The notes: generated from the sequence alone by a model not told the origin. Counted from the first letter of the stretch, positions 7,149 through 16,995 are shown. The stretch: 64,000 bases of DNA from CANDOC01 sp965261725 (GCA_965261725.1 CBDHDU010000002.1:434001-498000); one strand, 5' to 3'. Made by a program: numbers and translations.

Positions 7149-9083
7149 TCAGTCAGTTGTCGTTGCCACACGCGAAGCAATATCAATCACATGACGCGAC
7201 TGTCGCTGCAGACGTTCCTGAATACTGTTCAGGATACCGTCCTTATCCAGCCCGCATTCGGCGTACTGTTCGGCAGGTTTAGCCTGTTCAATCAGTTTGT
7301 CTGGAATACCCAGATTCATAATTGATGTTTGCAGACCTTCGTTCAGCACAAACTCATTGACAGCAGAACCGGCACCACCCTGAATACAGCCTTCTTCCAC
7401 AGTGACCAGCAGCTCATGGCTTTGGGCCAGTTGTACAATCAATGTTTCATCCAATGGTTTTACAAAACGCATATTAACGACAGTAGCGTCAATTTCATTG
7501 GCGACTTCCGTGGCTGCGGTATGGCGGGTACCGAATACCAGTAAAGCAACCCGCTGACCTTCTCGGGTGATAACACCTTTACCAATTTCTACTGATTTCA
7601 GGCCGGCATCCTGTTGTGCGCCCGGGCCTTTTCCACGTGGATAACGTACGGCAGCTGGCCCGATATGTTTGTAACCGGTTGTCAGCAGCAGGCGGGTTTC
7701 GGCTTCATCAATAGGCGTCATTACCACCATATTGGGAATGCAGCGCAGGAAAGCGATATCGTAACAGCCCATATGTGTTGGACCGTCTTCACCTACCAGT
7801 CCCGCACGGTCGATGGCAAACAATACGTCGAGATTCTGTACAGCTACATCGTGTACCAGCTGATCGTAACCTCGTTGCAGGAATGAAGAATAAATCGCAA
7901 CAACAGGCTTGGTACCTTCGCATGCCATACCTGCCGCAACCGTCACAGCATGTTGTTCCGCAATGGCAACATCGAAGTAACGCTCAGGGTAATGTTCGGC
8001 AAAGCGAATCAGGTCAGAGCCTTCTTTCATTGCCGGGGTAATACCCATCAGCAGCTCATCTTCAGCCGCCATATCGCAAAGCCACTGGCCAAAGATATTG
8101 GCGTACTTGGGGCTGGATTTTTTAGGTGGGGTGGTTTTTTCTGCCGCGTGAGGCTCTAGCTTGGTAATGGCGTGGTAACCGATCGGATCATTTTCCGCCG
8201 GGGTAAAGCCTTTACCTTTCTGGGTGACAATATGCAGGAACTGGGGCCCTTCCATATCGCGCATATTACGCAGAGTATGAATCAGGGTTGGCAGATCATG
8301 TCCGTCAATCGGGCCAATATAGTTAAAGCCCAACTCTTCAAACAGCGTGCCGGGTGGAACAACCATGCCTTTCACATGTTCTTCCGTCCGGCGTGCCAGC
8401 TCCCATGCCTTCGGGATGCTTTTCAGGACTTTTTTGCTGCCTTCGCGCACAGAATGGTAAGTACGGCTGGAAAGTATTTTTGCGAGGTAATTCGACAGAC
8501 CACCCACGTTACGGGAAATGGACATGTCGTTGTCATTCAAAACGACCAGCAGGTTGGAAGCGAGATCAGATGCATGGTTGAGCGCTTCATAAGCCATACC
8601 AGCAGTCAGAGCACCGTCGCCGATAATAGCGACAGCCTGACGATCTTCACCTTTCTGTTTAGCGGCAATAGCCATACCCAGCGCTGCACTGATGGAGGTG
8701 CTGGAGTGACCAACGCCGAAAGCATCGAACTCGCTTTCTTCACGCTTAGGAAAAGCAGCTACGCCATCTTTCTGGCGCAGTGTATACATCTGCTCTTTGC
8801 GACCGGTCAGAATTTTATGGGGGTAAGCCTGGTGGCCGACATCCCAGACCAGCCGGTCTTCCGGAGTCTCATAAAGGTAGTGCAGGGCAATTGTCAGTTC
8901 GATAACACCGAGCCCGGCGCCGAAGTGACCGCCTGTCTGGCCTACTGTGTAAAGCAAGTATTCCCGTAATTCACGCGCCAGCGCAGGCAGCTGGTCTTCT
9001 TCCAGCTCGCGAAGCTGCTCGGGGGCATCAATACCGTCGAGTAGCGGGGTTTCTGGTTTTTCTCTGGGAATCTCATGGAACAT
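7149..9083 (-). CDS. dxs: 1-deoxy-D-xylulose-5-phosphate synthase
   Basis: Dxs condenses pyruvate and glyceraldehyde 3-phosphate to DXP, the first step of the MEP isoprenoid pathway, using thiamine diphosphate. The 644-aa length is typical. The thiamine-binding motif runs from GDGALTAGMAYEALNHA to LNDNDMSIS (about residues 157-190), the catalytic glutamate lies in AIAEQHAVTVAAGMA (about 370), and the C-terminal transketolase-like domain follows. The start is ATG 9083. It is followed upstream on the same strand by ispA and xseB after a 349-base gap, the usual grouping in gammaproteobacteria. Confidence 0.97.
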   Translation of the reverse strand: MFHEIPREKPETPLLDGIDAPEQLRELEEDQLPALARELREYLLYTVGQTGGHFGAGLGVIELTIALHYLYETPEDRLVWDVGHQAYPHKILTGRKEQMYTLRQKDGVAAFPKREESEFDAFGVGHSSTSISAALGMAIAAKQKGEDRQAVAIIGDGALTAGMAYEALNHASDLASNLLVVLNDNDMSISRNVGGLSNYLAKILSSRTYHSVREGSKKVLKSIPKAWELARRTEEHVKGMVVPPGTLFEELGFNYIGPIDGHDLPTLIHTLRNMRDMEGPQFLHIVTQKGKGFTPAENDPIGYHAITKLEPHAAEKTTPPKKSSPKYANIFGQWLCDMAAEDELLMGITPAMKEGSDLIRFAEHYPERYFDVAIAEQHAVTVAAGMACEGTKPVVAIYSSFLQRGYDQLVHDVAVQNLDVLFAIDRAGLVGEDGPTHMGCYDIAFLRCIPNMVVMTPIDEAETRLLLTTGYKHIGPAAVRYPRGKGPGAQQDAGLKSVEIGKGVITREGQRVALLVFGTRHTAATEVANEIDATVVNMRFVKPLDETLIVQLAQSHELLVTVEEGCIQGGAGSAVNEFVLNEGLQTSIMNLGIPDKLIEQAKPAEQYAECGLDKDGILNSIQERLQRQSRHVIDIASRVATTTD

Positions 9084-9432
9084 GCGCTTTTGAATCCGCT
9101 TTCAGACAGGCCGTTTGGTAAACAATATCAACTCCATAAATAACTAAATGCCCGGCGCAAACAATACCGGGAACAGTCTATTTATACTGGATAGCAACAA
9201 TACCTGCCTGATAAATATACGTGCCTGTGCTGTTGCCGCACTTAGGCACAGGCTGTTCTAATCATCTATGGCAGAAATTTTAACCGATGCGACCGACCAT
9301 TCCTATGCCCGTTTTTTGACGCATCATGTTGCTTATTAGAAATAGTTATCAGGAAAGGCGGTGTAGGGAAAGTATTTATGTGTTGCGAGGTACATAAATA
9401 CTTTTCCGGAGACTGGGGCTATATCAGAGGAC
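9084..9432. other. Intergenic region between ispA and dxs
   Basis: This 349-base gap is long for this otherwise compact cluster and holds no gene. It contains the hairpin at 9366-9407 just after ispA and must include the dxs promoter if dxs is transcribed separately. Confidence 0.4.
9366..9407 (-). terminator. 16-bp hairpin after ispA
   Basis: GGGAAAGTATTTATGT (9366-9381) pairs with ACATAAATACTTTTCC (9392-9407) with one mismatch and a 10-base loop. It starts 26 bases after the ispA stop on the minus strand. The stem is AT-rich and no long T-run follows, so its role as a terminator is only likely. Confidence 0.45.
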
Positions 9433-10368
9433 TCAGTGGTTTCGGCTGACAATAAACTCAGCCAGGGAGCGCAATGGGAAAGCCCGGCTATCAAAGCCTG
9501 TCAGTGCATTGAGCGCACGACCATGCAGCTCACTGGCTTTTTCCTCAGCACCTTTTAGCCCCAGCAGTGAAACATAGGTGGGCTTTTCCTGAGACTGGTC
9601 TGAACCTTGCTGTTTCCCCAGTGTTTCGGTATCTGAAGAAACATCAATAATGTCATCCTGAATCTGGAAGGCCAGTCCGATAGCTCTGGCGTAGTCATCC
9701 AGTTGCCGGAGTTTCTCATTATCTGAACAGCCGGATGCGAGTGCGCCCAGCCGGATACTGGCACGGATCAGTGCTCCGGTTTTGCACTGATGCATGTTTT
9801 CGAGTTCGGATAACGTTAAAGGCTTTCCTACGGCTGCCAGATCCAGTGCCTGTCCGCCGACCATTCCGTGCCGTCCGGAAGCTTCCGACAATGCAGCGAT
9901 TTGTTGCAGGCGAATATCGAAAGGCACATCCGCATCCGGCAGGCAGGCACGTTGTGCCAGCACCTCGAAAGCCAGTGCCTGTAATGCATCACCCGCCAGA
10001 ATGGCAGCGGCTTCATCGAATGCCTTGTGGCAAGTGGGTTTACCCCGGCGAAGATCATCATCATCCATAGCCGGAAGGTCATCATGCACCAGTGAGTAAG
10101 CATGAATCAGTTCGACAGCACAGGCGGCCGGGTCTGCCTGTTGCAGGTCGCCTCCCAGAGCTTCACAGGCAGCATAAACCAGCATGGGGCGGATACGCTT
10201 ACCACCACTGAAGAGGCTGTAAGCCATTGCTTGCTGCAAAGATCCATGATCAGGCTTGTCAGCAACGGATGTCATTACAATTTGCTGCAGGCACTCATCG
10301 ACACGCTGTCGGCACTGTTCGGCATAGCCTTCAAGATGGGCATGACTGGAAAGGGAATGCTTGGGCAT
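9433..10368 (-). CDS. ispA: (2E,6E)-farnesyl diphosphate synthase
   Basis: IspA joins dimethylallyl and isopentenyl diphosphates to geranyl and farnesyl diphosphate, feeding quinone and undecaprenyl synthesis. The 311-aa product has the first aspartate-rich motif in LVHDDLPAMDDDDLRRGKP and the second in FQIQDDIIDV. The start chosen is ATG 10368 (MPKHSLSSHAH), eight bases downstream of the xseB stop; the frame is open 30 codons further upstream but that would overlap xseB. Translation is probably coupled to xseB. Confidence 0.95.
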   Translation of the reverse strand: MPKHSLSSHAHLEGYAEQCRQRVDECLQQIVMTSVADKPDHGSLQQAMAYSLFSGGKRIRPMLVYAACEALGGDLQQADPAACAVELIHAYSLVHDDLPAMDDDDLRRGKPTCHKAFDEAAAILAGDALQALAFEVLAQRACLPDADVPFDIRLQQIAALSEASGRHGMVGGQALDLAAVGKPLTLSELENMHQCKTGALIRASIRLGALASGCSDNEKLRQLDDYARAIGLAFQIQDDIIDVSSDTETLGKQQGSDQSQEKPTYVSLLGLKGAEEKASELHGRALNALTGFDSRAFPLRSLAEFIVSRNH

Positions 10369-10375
10369 GGATATT

Positions 10376-10627
10376 TCAGCTCTCAGGTTCAAACGGGTGG
10401 AGTTCAGTCTGGCCGTCTTTTTCAAGTAGCAACTGTACTTTCTGCTCGGCCTGATCAAGGGCTGTCTGACATTCGCGTGTCAGGCTAACACCTTTCTCGA
10501 AGGCAGCCAGTGATTCTTCCAGAGTCAGTTGACCCGATTCCATGCGGTTTACGATCTGTTCCAGATCGGTCAGGGACTTCTCAAAAGAGAACTCCCTGGG
10601 TGTAGAGGCCTGCTTTTTCGCTGTCAT
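10376..10627 (-). CDS. xseB: Exodeoxyribonuclease VII small subunit
   Basis: XseB is the small partner of XseA in exonuclease VII, which degrades single-stranded DNA. The 83-aa product contains FEKSLTDLEQIVNRMESG and LEESLAAFEKGVSLTRECQ, the two conserved helices that form the coiled-coil. It lies directly ahead of ispA on the same strand, the standard gammaproteobacterial order. xseA itself is not in the window. Confidence 0.95.
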   Translation of the reverse strand: MTAKKQASTPREFSFEKSLTDLEQIVNRMESGQLTLEESLAAFEKGVSLTRECQTALDQAEQKVQLLLEKDGQTELHPFEPES

Positions 10628-10724
10628 TTTTTCTCGATACGCTTGCGTTTCAGGTCCATGCCGGGGTGCCGATAACCTTTCTGATTCTCCTCAGAAGGAG
10701 AGATTTTAGAAAGGAATTTGAATC

Positions 10725-11426
10725 ATGACGTTTGATCGCCAGGAAGAAGCTTACCAGAAATCGCGCCTCGGGCGGATATTGTGTGAACAGGGATATGTTT
10801 CAGAAAGTGAGTTGGATAAGGCTATTCGTGAACAGCAATCCAATGGCAAACGATTAGGTGAAGTGCTGGTTGATACCGGTATTGTTAGTCGCTGGCAGCT
10901 ACGCCGGGCGCTGTCACGTCAGACCCGGCTGCGTTTTGCAGCCTCGCTGGCGGTGGCATTATTGAATCCGATTCAACTGGCTCATGGTGATGCAGCTACT
11001 GCGCATTTTGATACCCCGCATGGTATCAACGAATGGGAAAGAGATGAGTCAGCAGCTGCAGAAGAGCCTTTGCTGCCAGAGCAGAAATTGGCGCGAAGCA
11101 AAGTTGAAGAAAATCTGGCTCATGATGAAACCAGTATTCGGGTGGCAAGTCAGCTGGTGAAGATGGTGATGCCGGTGCTGAATCAGCTCGAATCCGGTTA
11201 TCACACCCCGGAAGGTGAACGTAAAAACGATATTGACTACGACGTAGATGATGCCAAGGCTGAGATTCATCCGGATGGGCGTATCCGTCTGAGTATTCCC
11301 AGCTCTGTGGGTATGTTGCGTTTTGATAATATCCGTTTAAGTGGTGCATCCTCTTATAATGGTGGCGCGATTAGCCTGAGCGAAGTGGATTTGACTGAAA
11401 GTGCCTTCAGTATCAGGGAGCGTTGA
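10725..11426 (+). CDS. GspE/PilB N-terminal-domain-like protein, function unknown
   Basis: Residues 12-66 (RLGRILCEQGYVSESELDKA .. GKRLGEVLVDTGIVSRWQL) match the style of the N-terminal domain found in type II secretion and type IV pilus ATPases (GspE/MshE), but no ATPase follows. A hydrophobic segment RFAASLAVALLNPIQLAHG (about 68-86) comes next, then an acidic region and a C-terminal beta-rich part. The ATG at 10725 has AAAGGA upstream. The next gene starts six bases after its stop, so the two form an operon. A domain of this type often acts as a docking or c-di-GMP-binding module; that role here is only inferred. Confidence 0.6.
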   Translation: MTFDRQEEAYQKSRLGRILCEQGYVSESELDKAIREQQSNGKRLGEVLVDTGIVSRWQLRRALSRQTRLRFAASLAVALLNPIQLAHGDAATAHFDTPHGINEWERDESAAAEEPLLPEQKLARSKVEENLAHDETSIRVASQLVKMVMPVLNQLESGYHTPEGERKNDIDYDVDDAKAEIHPDGRIRLSIPSSVGMLRFDNIRLSGASSYNGGAISLSEVDLTESAFSIRER

Positions 11427-11432
11427 TCTTCG

Positions 11433-12290
11433 ATGGTTGAGGGTGCTGGTGGTCCAAGAAAACGGCCAGAGATTTATACTGGTGGTTCGGGTGATGATGC
11501 AGAATCAACTAAACCTTCTGAAGTAAAGGGGAGGGGGTTCAACCGTACAATTGAAGCTATTCTGCAGGCACAGCAAGACTCCTTGCCTTCCACATCGAAA
11601 GCAAAGGCGGATTCTTCTTCAGAATCCAAACCCGGTGTTCGCCTTGATATATCTAAAGTGTCGTTAAAGGAAAAAGCCTGGAAGCTTTTGAAGAGCGTTC
11701 GAACCTTTTTCAGCAACCGAAAGTTTGCAAAATATGAAAGCAAGCGTGCAGAGCATGTCGCCAGTCTCCCTGATGACAGACAATCACCCAATACGCCAGT
11801 ATTAAAAAGCCACAAACCAATTGATCCTGAGCGTAGGTATACAGAAAAAGCACTTGCCAGAGAAAATAGCGCGCAGCAGCTGGTTGTAATGAAGCAAACG
11901 GCTGCATTGGCTATTTTGAAAGATCACCAGCGGTTTGCATCAAATGCGCAGAAGGTACAGACGACGATTAACCGGTTTGAAAGCTGGGATGAGTCCAAAC
12001 TTATTCACAGGCCAGGACCCAAAACCCGAGATATACATGCTGATCCCCTGAGGCAGATCACAACAGATCTTCAGGCTTTAAAGAGTTTGCCGGAAGATAT
12101 AAAACAGCAATTATCTGTCACACCTGAGCAAATGTTAGACAGAAAAATTGCAGGTCTGGAGTTACAGGAGTGGGGAACTCAGGGCGCTTTTCAAAAGAGT
12201 GGTGCTTCACTGGATCAGGTAAAACGTGATTTTGAACCACTCATGAATGACCTGGTTAAGATGTCAAAGCAGATGGAGAGTTTGAGCTGA
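11433..12290 (+). CDS. Charged soluble protein of unknown function
   Basis: The 285-aa product has no signal peptide or membrane segment. Its N-terminus is low-complexity and Gly/Ser/Lys-rich (EGAGGPRKRPEIYTGGSGDD), followed by a basic stretch (KLLKSVRTFFSNRKFAKYES) and helical, probably coiled-coil regions. I do not recognise a family. The start ATG 11433 lies six bases after the upstream gene's stop with GGGAG in front, so translation is coupled. The disordered N-terminus and composition resemble secreted effectors of host-associated bacteria, but nothing in the sequence proves export. Confidence 0.55.
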   Translation: MVEGAGGPRKRPEIYTGGSGDDAESTKPSEVKGRGFNRTIEAILQAQQDSLPSTSKAKADSSSESKPGVRLDISKVSLKEKAWKLLKSVRTFFSNRKFAKYESKRAEHVASLPDDRQSPNTPVLKSHKPIDPERRYTEKALARENSAQQLVVMKQTAALAILKDHQRFASNAQKVQTTINRFESWDESKLIHRPGPKTRDIHADPLRQITTDLQALKSLPEDIKQQLSVTPEQMLDRKIAGLELQEWGTQGAFQKSGASLDQVKRDFEPLMNDLVKMSKQMESLS

Positions 12291-12314
12291 CAGTTATGTG
12301 AATGTCAGTATTTT

Positions 12315-13835
12315 CTAACAGTCAGCTTCCGGGAATTCACAGTTCATTAACCCAGGTTTATTCCCTGATGTTCCGAAAGATGTTTTTTGTGGTTCATCGG
12401 GCATTTCTGTCCAGATATCAGCATCCATCGTACGGTCAAGATAAGTAAACTGGCGCCGGTCGAAATGTGGTTCCTTTCCCTCAGATAGCTGCGTATCGAA
12501 GTCTTTGAGTAGGGCTAGTGCAAGATTACCCAGCAGCACAATGGCAACCAAATTCACCAGCGCCATTAATCCCATACTTAAATCAGCAAGAGTCCAGACC
12601 TGTTCCAGCTGGCTGATAGCTCCCCAGCAAACAAAAATAAGTACGGTCGAACGGTAGATAACCAGCAGCAAGTTTGATTTGTGAAGAAACCGCAGGTTGG
12701 TTTCGCCGTAATAATAATTGGCAATAATCGAAGTAAATCCAAACAGCAGCATGCTGGCAGTAATCAGAATATCTCCCCAGCCGCCGATGCTTGCTCTAAT
12801 AGAAGCCAAAGTAAGTTCTGTACCGCTTAGTCCGCATTGAGGCTCCAGCTGACCTGACATCAGAATAATGGCTGCCGTTGCGGTGCAGATAACAATGGTG
12901 TCAGCAAACACGCCAACCATTGAAATCAAACCCTGAGTAGCCGGATGATGCGGTGTTGGACTGGCAGTTGCTGCAGCATTGGGAACACTGCCCATACCTG
13001 CTTCATTTGAAAATAGGCCGCGGCAAACCCCTTGACTGATAGCCTGTGCCATAAAATATCCGGCGCCACCGGCGGCAGCCGTTTCCAGTCCGAAGGCATT
13101 GGCAAGAATCAGGTGTAAAACTTCTGGCAGGCGGTCAATCTGAACACAGACTACAGTGAGTGCTACAGCCAGATAAACAAGCGCCATAAACGGCACTATA
13201 CGTTCAGCAACCCTTGATATTGTATAAATACCCCGAAAAATAATAACACCGGCAACTAATGCCAGAATAAGACCGGTGATGTAAGCAGGCGTAGATGTAG
13301 TCGCAGAAAGCGTAAGAGCAATAGAATTTGACTGAACTGCATTAAAGGCGAGACCGAAGGTGAAGATCATCATAATGGCGATGAAAAAGGATATCGATCG
13401 GAAACCTAATGCTTTTTTAATATAATAAGCGGGACCACCCAGAAACGATCCGTAAGGCGTTCGGGTTTTATAGCACTGTGCCAGTGTGTTCTCAATAAAA
13501 CTGGTCGCCATGCCCAGCATGGCAACAATCCACATCCAGAACACAGCACCGGGACCACCCAGATAAAGTGCTATTGCAACACCGGCAATGTTACCGGTTC
13601 CGACATGAGAAGCGAGGCTGGTACATAAAGACTGAAAGGAAGATATGCCACCAACCTGATTCGTATGGCGGCTGCCCAGTACCAGTTTCCAGGCACGGGT
13701 AAAATGACGTATCTGCACAAAACGGCTGCGCAGGGTAAACCACACACCTGCACCGAGCAGGAGATATATCAGGACGGTATCCCAGATCCAGCTATTGGTC
13801 GAGGCAACCAGTTCGTTCAGTATGCTACCACTCAT
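12315..13835 (-). CDS. Sodium:alanine/glycine symporter (AGCS family)
   Basis: This 506-aa polytopic membrane protein imports small amino acids with Na+. Family signatures are SRFVQIRHFTRAWKLVLGS near the N-terminus, FQSLCTSLASHVGTGNIAGV (about residues 64-84) and the GLFSNEAGMGSVPNAAATA segment (about 273-291). The length is typical. The C-terminal 60 residues are polar and probably cytoplasmic. It converges with the unknown gene pair at 10725-12290. The exact substrate (alanine, glycine or glutamine) cannot be decided from sequence. Confidence 0.9.
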   Translation of the reverse strand: MSGSILNELVASTNSWIWDTVLIYLLLGAGVWFTLRSRFVQIRHFTRAWKLVLGSRHTNQVGGISSFQSLCTSLASHVGTGNIAGVAIALYLGGPGAVFWMWIVAMLGMATSFIENTLAQCYKTRTPYGSFLGGPAYYIKKALGFRSISFFIAIMMIFTFGLAFNAVQSNSIALTLSATTSTPAYITGLILALVAGVIIFRGIYTISRVAERIVPFMALVYLAVALTVVCVQIDRLPEVLHLILANAFGLETAAAGGAGYFMAQAISQGVCRGLFSNEAGMGSVPNAAATASPTPHHPATQGLISMVGVFADTIVICTATAAIILMSGQLEPQCGLSGTELTLASIRASIGGWGDILITASMLLFGFTSIIANYYYGETNLRFLHKSNLLLVIYRSTVLIFVCWGAISQLEQVWTLADLSMGLMALVNLVAIVLLGNLALALLKDFDTQLSEGKEPHFDRRQFTYLDRTMDADIWTEMPDEPQKTSFGTSGNKPGLMNCEFPEADC

Positions 13836-14078
13836 TACCGGAAACTCCTCTGTTGGTAAGCCTTACGGTTATCGCTAGAGCCTCAGAGGCAGCGCCGGAC
13901 GAAATGAAGCCTCAGTGTTTTTCTGAAAAAACATATCTATTCAGACTGCTGAATGCTGAAAAAGTTGCGAACAGGTATAATCGCCCGCCAGATGCGGTTT
14001 ATGGAGCTTTATAGTCAGAATGTGGTCATAAACGCTGAAGGTGAGAAAATACAGGTGTTAATGTAGGGAGTTTGCAGC

Positions 14079-14990
14079 GTGTGGTTTAGTGCATTTTTTC
14101 TGGGGGTTCTGTGTACCTGGCTGGTGATGTCAGGCGTGCTGGGGTACGGCCTGCGTATGTTTCGGCAGAATATTCTGGGTATGCGTCAGGGAAGACTTGA
14201 GAGGGAAGATCGCTGGTTATTGAATACTGGCCCGTCTGCACGTTCTGACTGGCATCTGCTTGGCTATTGGCGGGATGCATCAACTTACCCCAAAGCCTGT
14301 CAGGAACTGGCCGGGCTGGTGGCGGATAAAGCCTGCCTTTCTCCGGGGGATACAGTGCTTGATGCAGGTTTTACCAGTCTTGATCAGCTGCGAATGTGGC
14401 GTGACTACTATCAGGTCGAAAAGACGATTGGCCTGACAGACGATGATCAGCTGCTGGAATCGGGACGCAGCCGCTTTGATGAATCCGGTGATATCCGCCT
14501 GTTATTAGGCAATGAAAAAAGCCTGCGCCAGCGTGATGATACGGATATTAATAAAATCATTGCGATGGATAGCGCTGTAAGCTTTGAGCGTCGTTCAATC
14601 TTTCTTGAACAGGCTCGCCGGTTGCTGCCGGACGACGGCGTGCTTGTAATGACTGATTTTATTCAGGCACGTCCCTGTAATGATGCAAGGGAAGAACGCA
14701 AGCTCCATTTGCTGACAGGTGCCTGTGGTCTTCATTACAGTGCACTGAAGACAGAAGAAGTGTATCTGGAACAGTTACAACAGGCGGGTTTTAACCAGGT
14801 AGAACTGGTTGATCTGACTGAGGATGTGGTTTCAGGTTACTGCTATTGGTTCTCTCAGCATCATGAAAACCTTGGTCCGCTGACCCGCTCAAAACTCTGG
14901 TGGCGGTTGCGGCTGAGTGTTGGCTTTATGCGCTGGGGCGTTTACAGAGACCTGATCAGTTACAAATTGGTTGTAGCAAAGCGAGTTTAG
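14079..14990 (+). CDS. Membrane-anchored SAM-dependent methyltransferase-like protein
   Basis: The 303-aa product begins with one membrane helix (AFFLGVLCTWLVMSGVLGYG) and continues as a class I methyltransferase-like fold. LLGYWRDASTYPKACQELA followed by DTVLDAGFTSLDQ corresponds to motif I, although the usual GxGxG is altered to AGFTSLD, and VLVMTDFIQA matches the later strand. It resembles UbiE or sarcosine/phospholipid-type methyltransferases, with the substrate unknown. The start is GTG 14079, with GGGAG eight bases upstream. The weakened SAM loop leaves open that it is not catalytic. Confidence 0.6.
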   Translation: MWFSAFFLGVLCTWLVMSGVLGYGLRMFRQNILGMRQGRLEREDRWLLNTGPSARSDWHLLGYWRDASTYPKACQELAGLVADKACLSPGDTVLDAGFTSLDQLRMWRDYYQVEKTIGLTDDDQLLESGRSRFDESGDIRLLLGNEKSLRQRDDTDINKIIAMDSAVSFERRSIFLEQARRLLPDDGVLVMTDFIQARPCNDAREERKLHLLTGACGLHYSALKTEEVYLEQLQQAGFNQVELVDLTEDVVSGYCYWFSQHHENLGPLTRSKLWWRLRLSVGFMRWGVYRDLISYKLVVAKRV

Positions 14991-15316
14991 AATTTATTAT
15001 TTACTGCATAGTTTTCCTGCCTCTCATAAAATAGAGTAATCAGAACAAGCGCTAAAAATGGAAAGCTATGCAGTGAAATGTTTCAAACTGTTAACTGATA
15101 TGCGTGAAAGTGATATCTGATTAAACTGAATATCATTAGTTGTGAGTGAACTTCTTAAGTACAGTGCGGTCATCGATCAATCGAGCCGTCACTATCCAAC
15201 GACAGTTACAACCTAAGTGTGAGTCATACCTTTCCACTTGAACTGAAAATAACGTGACGGCCAAGCCTTTTGCGAGCATCCGATGATGTTCGCTTTTTGA
15301 ATTTTCCGGGGTTGTC
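14991..15316. other. Intergenic region upstream of FadL-family gene
   Basis: No gene or clear RNA structure was seen in this 326-base gap. It should hold the promoter of the outer-membrane protein gene at 15317. Confidence 0.35.
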
Positions 15317-16615
15317 ATGGTTAACGCTTCTCGCCGTACTGGCTTGTTATTTATTTCTTCTGTTGCTCTGTCTGTTGCTCTGTCTGTTGCAGCAGCTAAT
15401 GCTACTGCTGGCGGTTTTGAAAAAGCGACCATGTGGAATGCTGAGTACAGCGCACTGGCAGGTGCGGCTGTTTCTTCTGTTGATGATTCCAGCGCTATCT
15501 TCTTTAACCCGGCGGGCCTGGCATTTATTGAAAACAATGATCTGGCGCTGCACGCCTCCCCAACTGTGACCCAGACTAACGGCCCTGCTAACGGTAAAGA
15601 TTACACCAAAGGTGAAAAGAACTTTGTACCGAATGGTGGTTTCACCGGTGCTTACCGCCTGAATGAAAAGTTTGTTTTGGGCTATGGCATCTATGGTGCG
15701 GGTGGTGCTTCTGCGGGTTACGATGATGTGACTGTTGGTAGCCCTTTCTCTGCAACCGGTGAATACACAACAAATATTAAAGTAGTAGAAGCAGGATTGG
15801 GCCTGGGCTATAGAATTAATAAAAACTGGTCTGTGGGTGGTACATATCGTTTTACTTATGCGACAGCTGATATTGATATGGCTTCCACTGTTGGTGCCGG
15901 CACCACTGGTGCGTTGGTTGGTTACAACGAGATGAGTGGAACTAATGCATTTAGTTTCCGTTTGGGCACCATGTTCCGTTCAGATGACAATCGTTTTGGT
16001 TGGGGAATGAACATCCGCAGTAAAGTTGATATTGAAGCAGATGGTGATGCCAATTTGTATGTGGCTCCCACTCCAATTAGCGGAGGTAATCCTGTCGTAG
16101 CTACAGGAGATGCTACTGCGGAAACACAACTGCCCTTCCAGATCTCTACTGGTGTAGATTATCTTGTCGATCCCGAGTGGAGACTGTTTGGTGAAGTAAC
16201 TTATTCCCAATACAGTGACGTTGATAAAATTGAATTTAAAACAGCTGTAGGTGGTATGCCTCCTGCCATCAACACCAACTGGGAAGACCAGTACAACATC
16301 CGTGTTGCTACCGAGTACACTGGCGTTGAAGGTTGGGCACTGCGTGCAGGTTACATCCTGACCATCCCTGTAGTACCAGAAGAATACGCTGCGCCGACTT
16401 TCTCCACACCGTCTAATGCACACACTGTGACCTTTGGTGCGGGTACTGTAATCATGGATGGTAAAGTGAATCTGGACTTCGCTGCTGAATACAACTACGC
16501 ACGTAACGACAGCGTTAAAGGTGGTGGTGAACTGGTTGATGGTACTGAGGCGACACCAGGTCGCTACGACACCAACTGCTATGCATTCCACATGACAGCA
16601 CGCTACAACTTCTAA
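15317..16615 (+). CDS. FadL/OmpP1/TodX-family outer-membrane transporter
   Basis: The 432-aa product has a signal peptide (LLFISSVALSVALSVAAANA) and then the family N-terminus with AEYSALAGAAVSSVDDSSAI and FFNPAGLAF, which forms the plug region of FadL-type channels for hydrophobic substrates. Repeated amphipathic strands follow, and the protein ends in phenylalanine (AFHMTARYNF). Codon use is strongly biased to common codons, which suggests high expression. A strong terminator follows at 16644. It is a paralogue of the gene at 16996; the substrate is not known. Confidence 0.88.
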   Translation: MVNASRRTGLLFISSVALSVALSVAAANATAGGFEKATMWNAEYSALAGAAVSSVDDSSAIFFNPAGLAFIENNDLALHASPTVTQTNGPANGKDYTKGEKNFVPNGGFTGAYRLNEKFVLGYGIYGAGGASAGYDDVTVGSPFSATGEYTTNIKVVEAGLGLGYRINKNWSVGGTYRFTYATADIDMASTVGAGTTGALVGYNEMSGTNAFSFRLGTMFRSDDNRFGWGMNIRSKVDIEADGDANLYVAPTPISGGNPVVATGDATAETQLPFQISTGVDYLVDPEWRLFGEVTYSQYSDVDKIEFKTAVGGMPPAINTNWEDQYNIRVATEYTGVEGWALRAGYILTIPVVPEEYAAPTFSTPSNAHTVTFGAGTVIMDGKVNLDFAAEYNYARNDSVKGGGELVDGTEATPGRYDTNCYAFHMTARYNF

Positions 16616-16643
16616 TCTTTTAGAACACTGTAACCTTTAAAAG

Positions 16644-16673
16644 GCCGCCAGAGACTTTCTGGCGGCTTTTTTT
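16644..16673 (+). terminator. Rho-independent terminator
   Basis: GCCGCCAGA (16644-16652) and TCTGGCGGC (16658-16666) form a perfect 9-bp stem with a five-base loop, followed by seven T residues. It ends the FadL-family gene at 15317-16615. Confidence 0.92.
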
Positions 16674-16995
16674 ATACTTCAAAATAATAAGAGAAAACAC
16701 AGAAAAGCAGACAGTTACAAAAGTCAGTTACTTTAAAAGTGCAGGGCTGTCAGGAGTGAACTAGTGTTTTGTTTCGTAGTTGTTATGACCACGGCGTTAT
16801 GCAACTTCGATGCTTAAATTGCCTCTGTTATTTCCGAAAAATACGATGCGTACAGCTACTCGCTTGGCTGTCTCAATCGGCTCGGAAAAACAGGCGGTTT
16901 AATATTGCCACTTTGTCGTCCAGGGATGTGACTACCCGATATCCCTAATAGCAAAAACACTTTTTCATGTTGTCGCCACACAAGGTATAGACAGT
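16674..16995. other. Intergenic region upstream of fadL
   Basis: This 322-base gap holds no gene. It should carry the promoter and any FadR-type operator of the second FadL gene, but I could not point to a convincing site. Confidence 0.35.

Noticed and set aside
8172..8969. Long open frame (265 codons) on the plus strand
   Set aside because: It lies fully antisense to dxs, whose motifs are unmistakable, and its translation shows no family pattern.
15980..16591. Open frame of 203 codons on the minus strand
   Set aside because: Antisense to the FadL-family gene, with a composition reflecting its strong codon bias.
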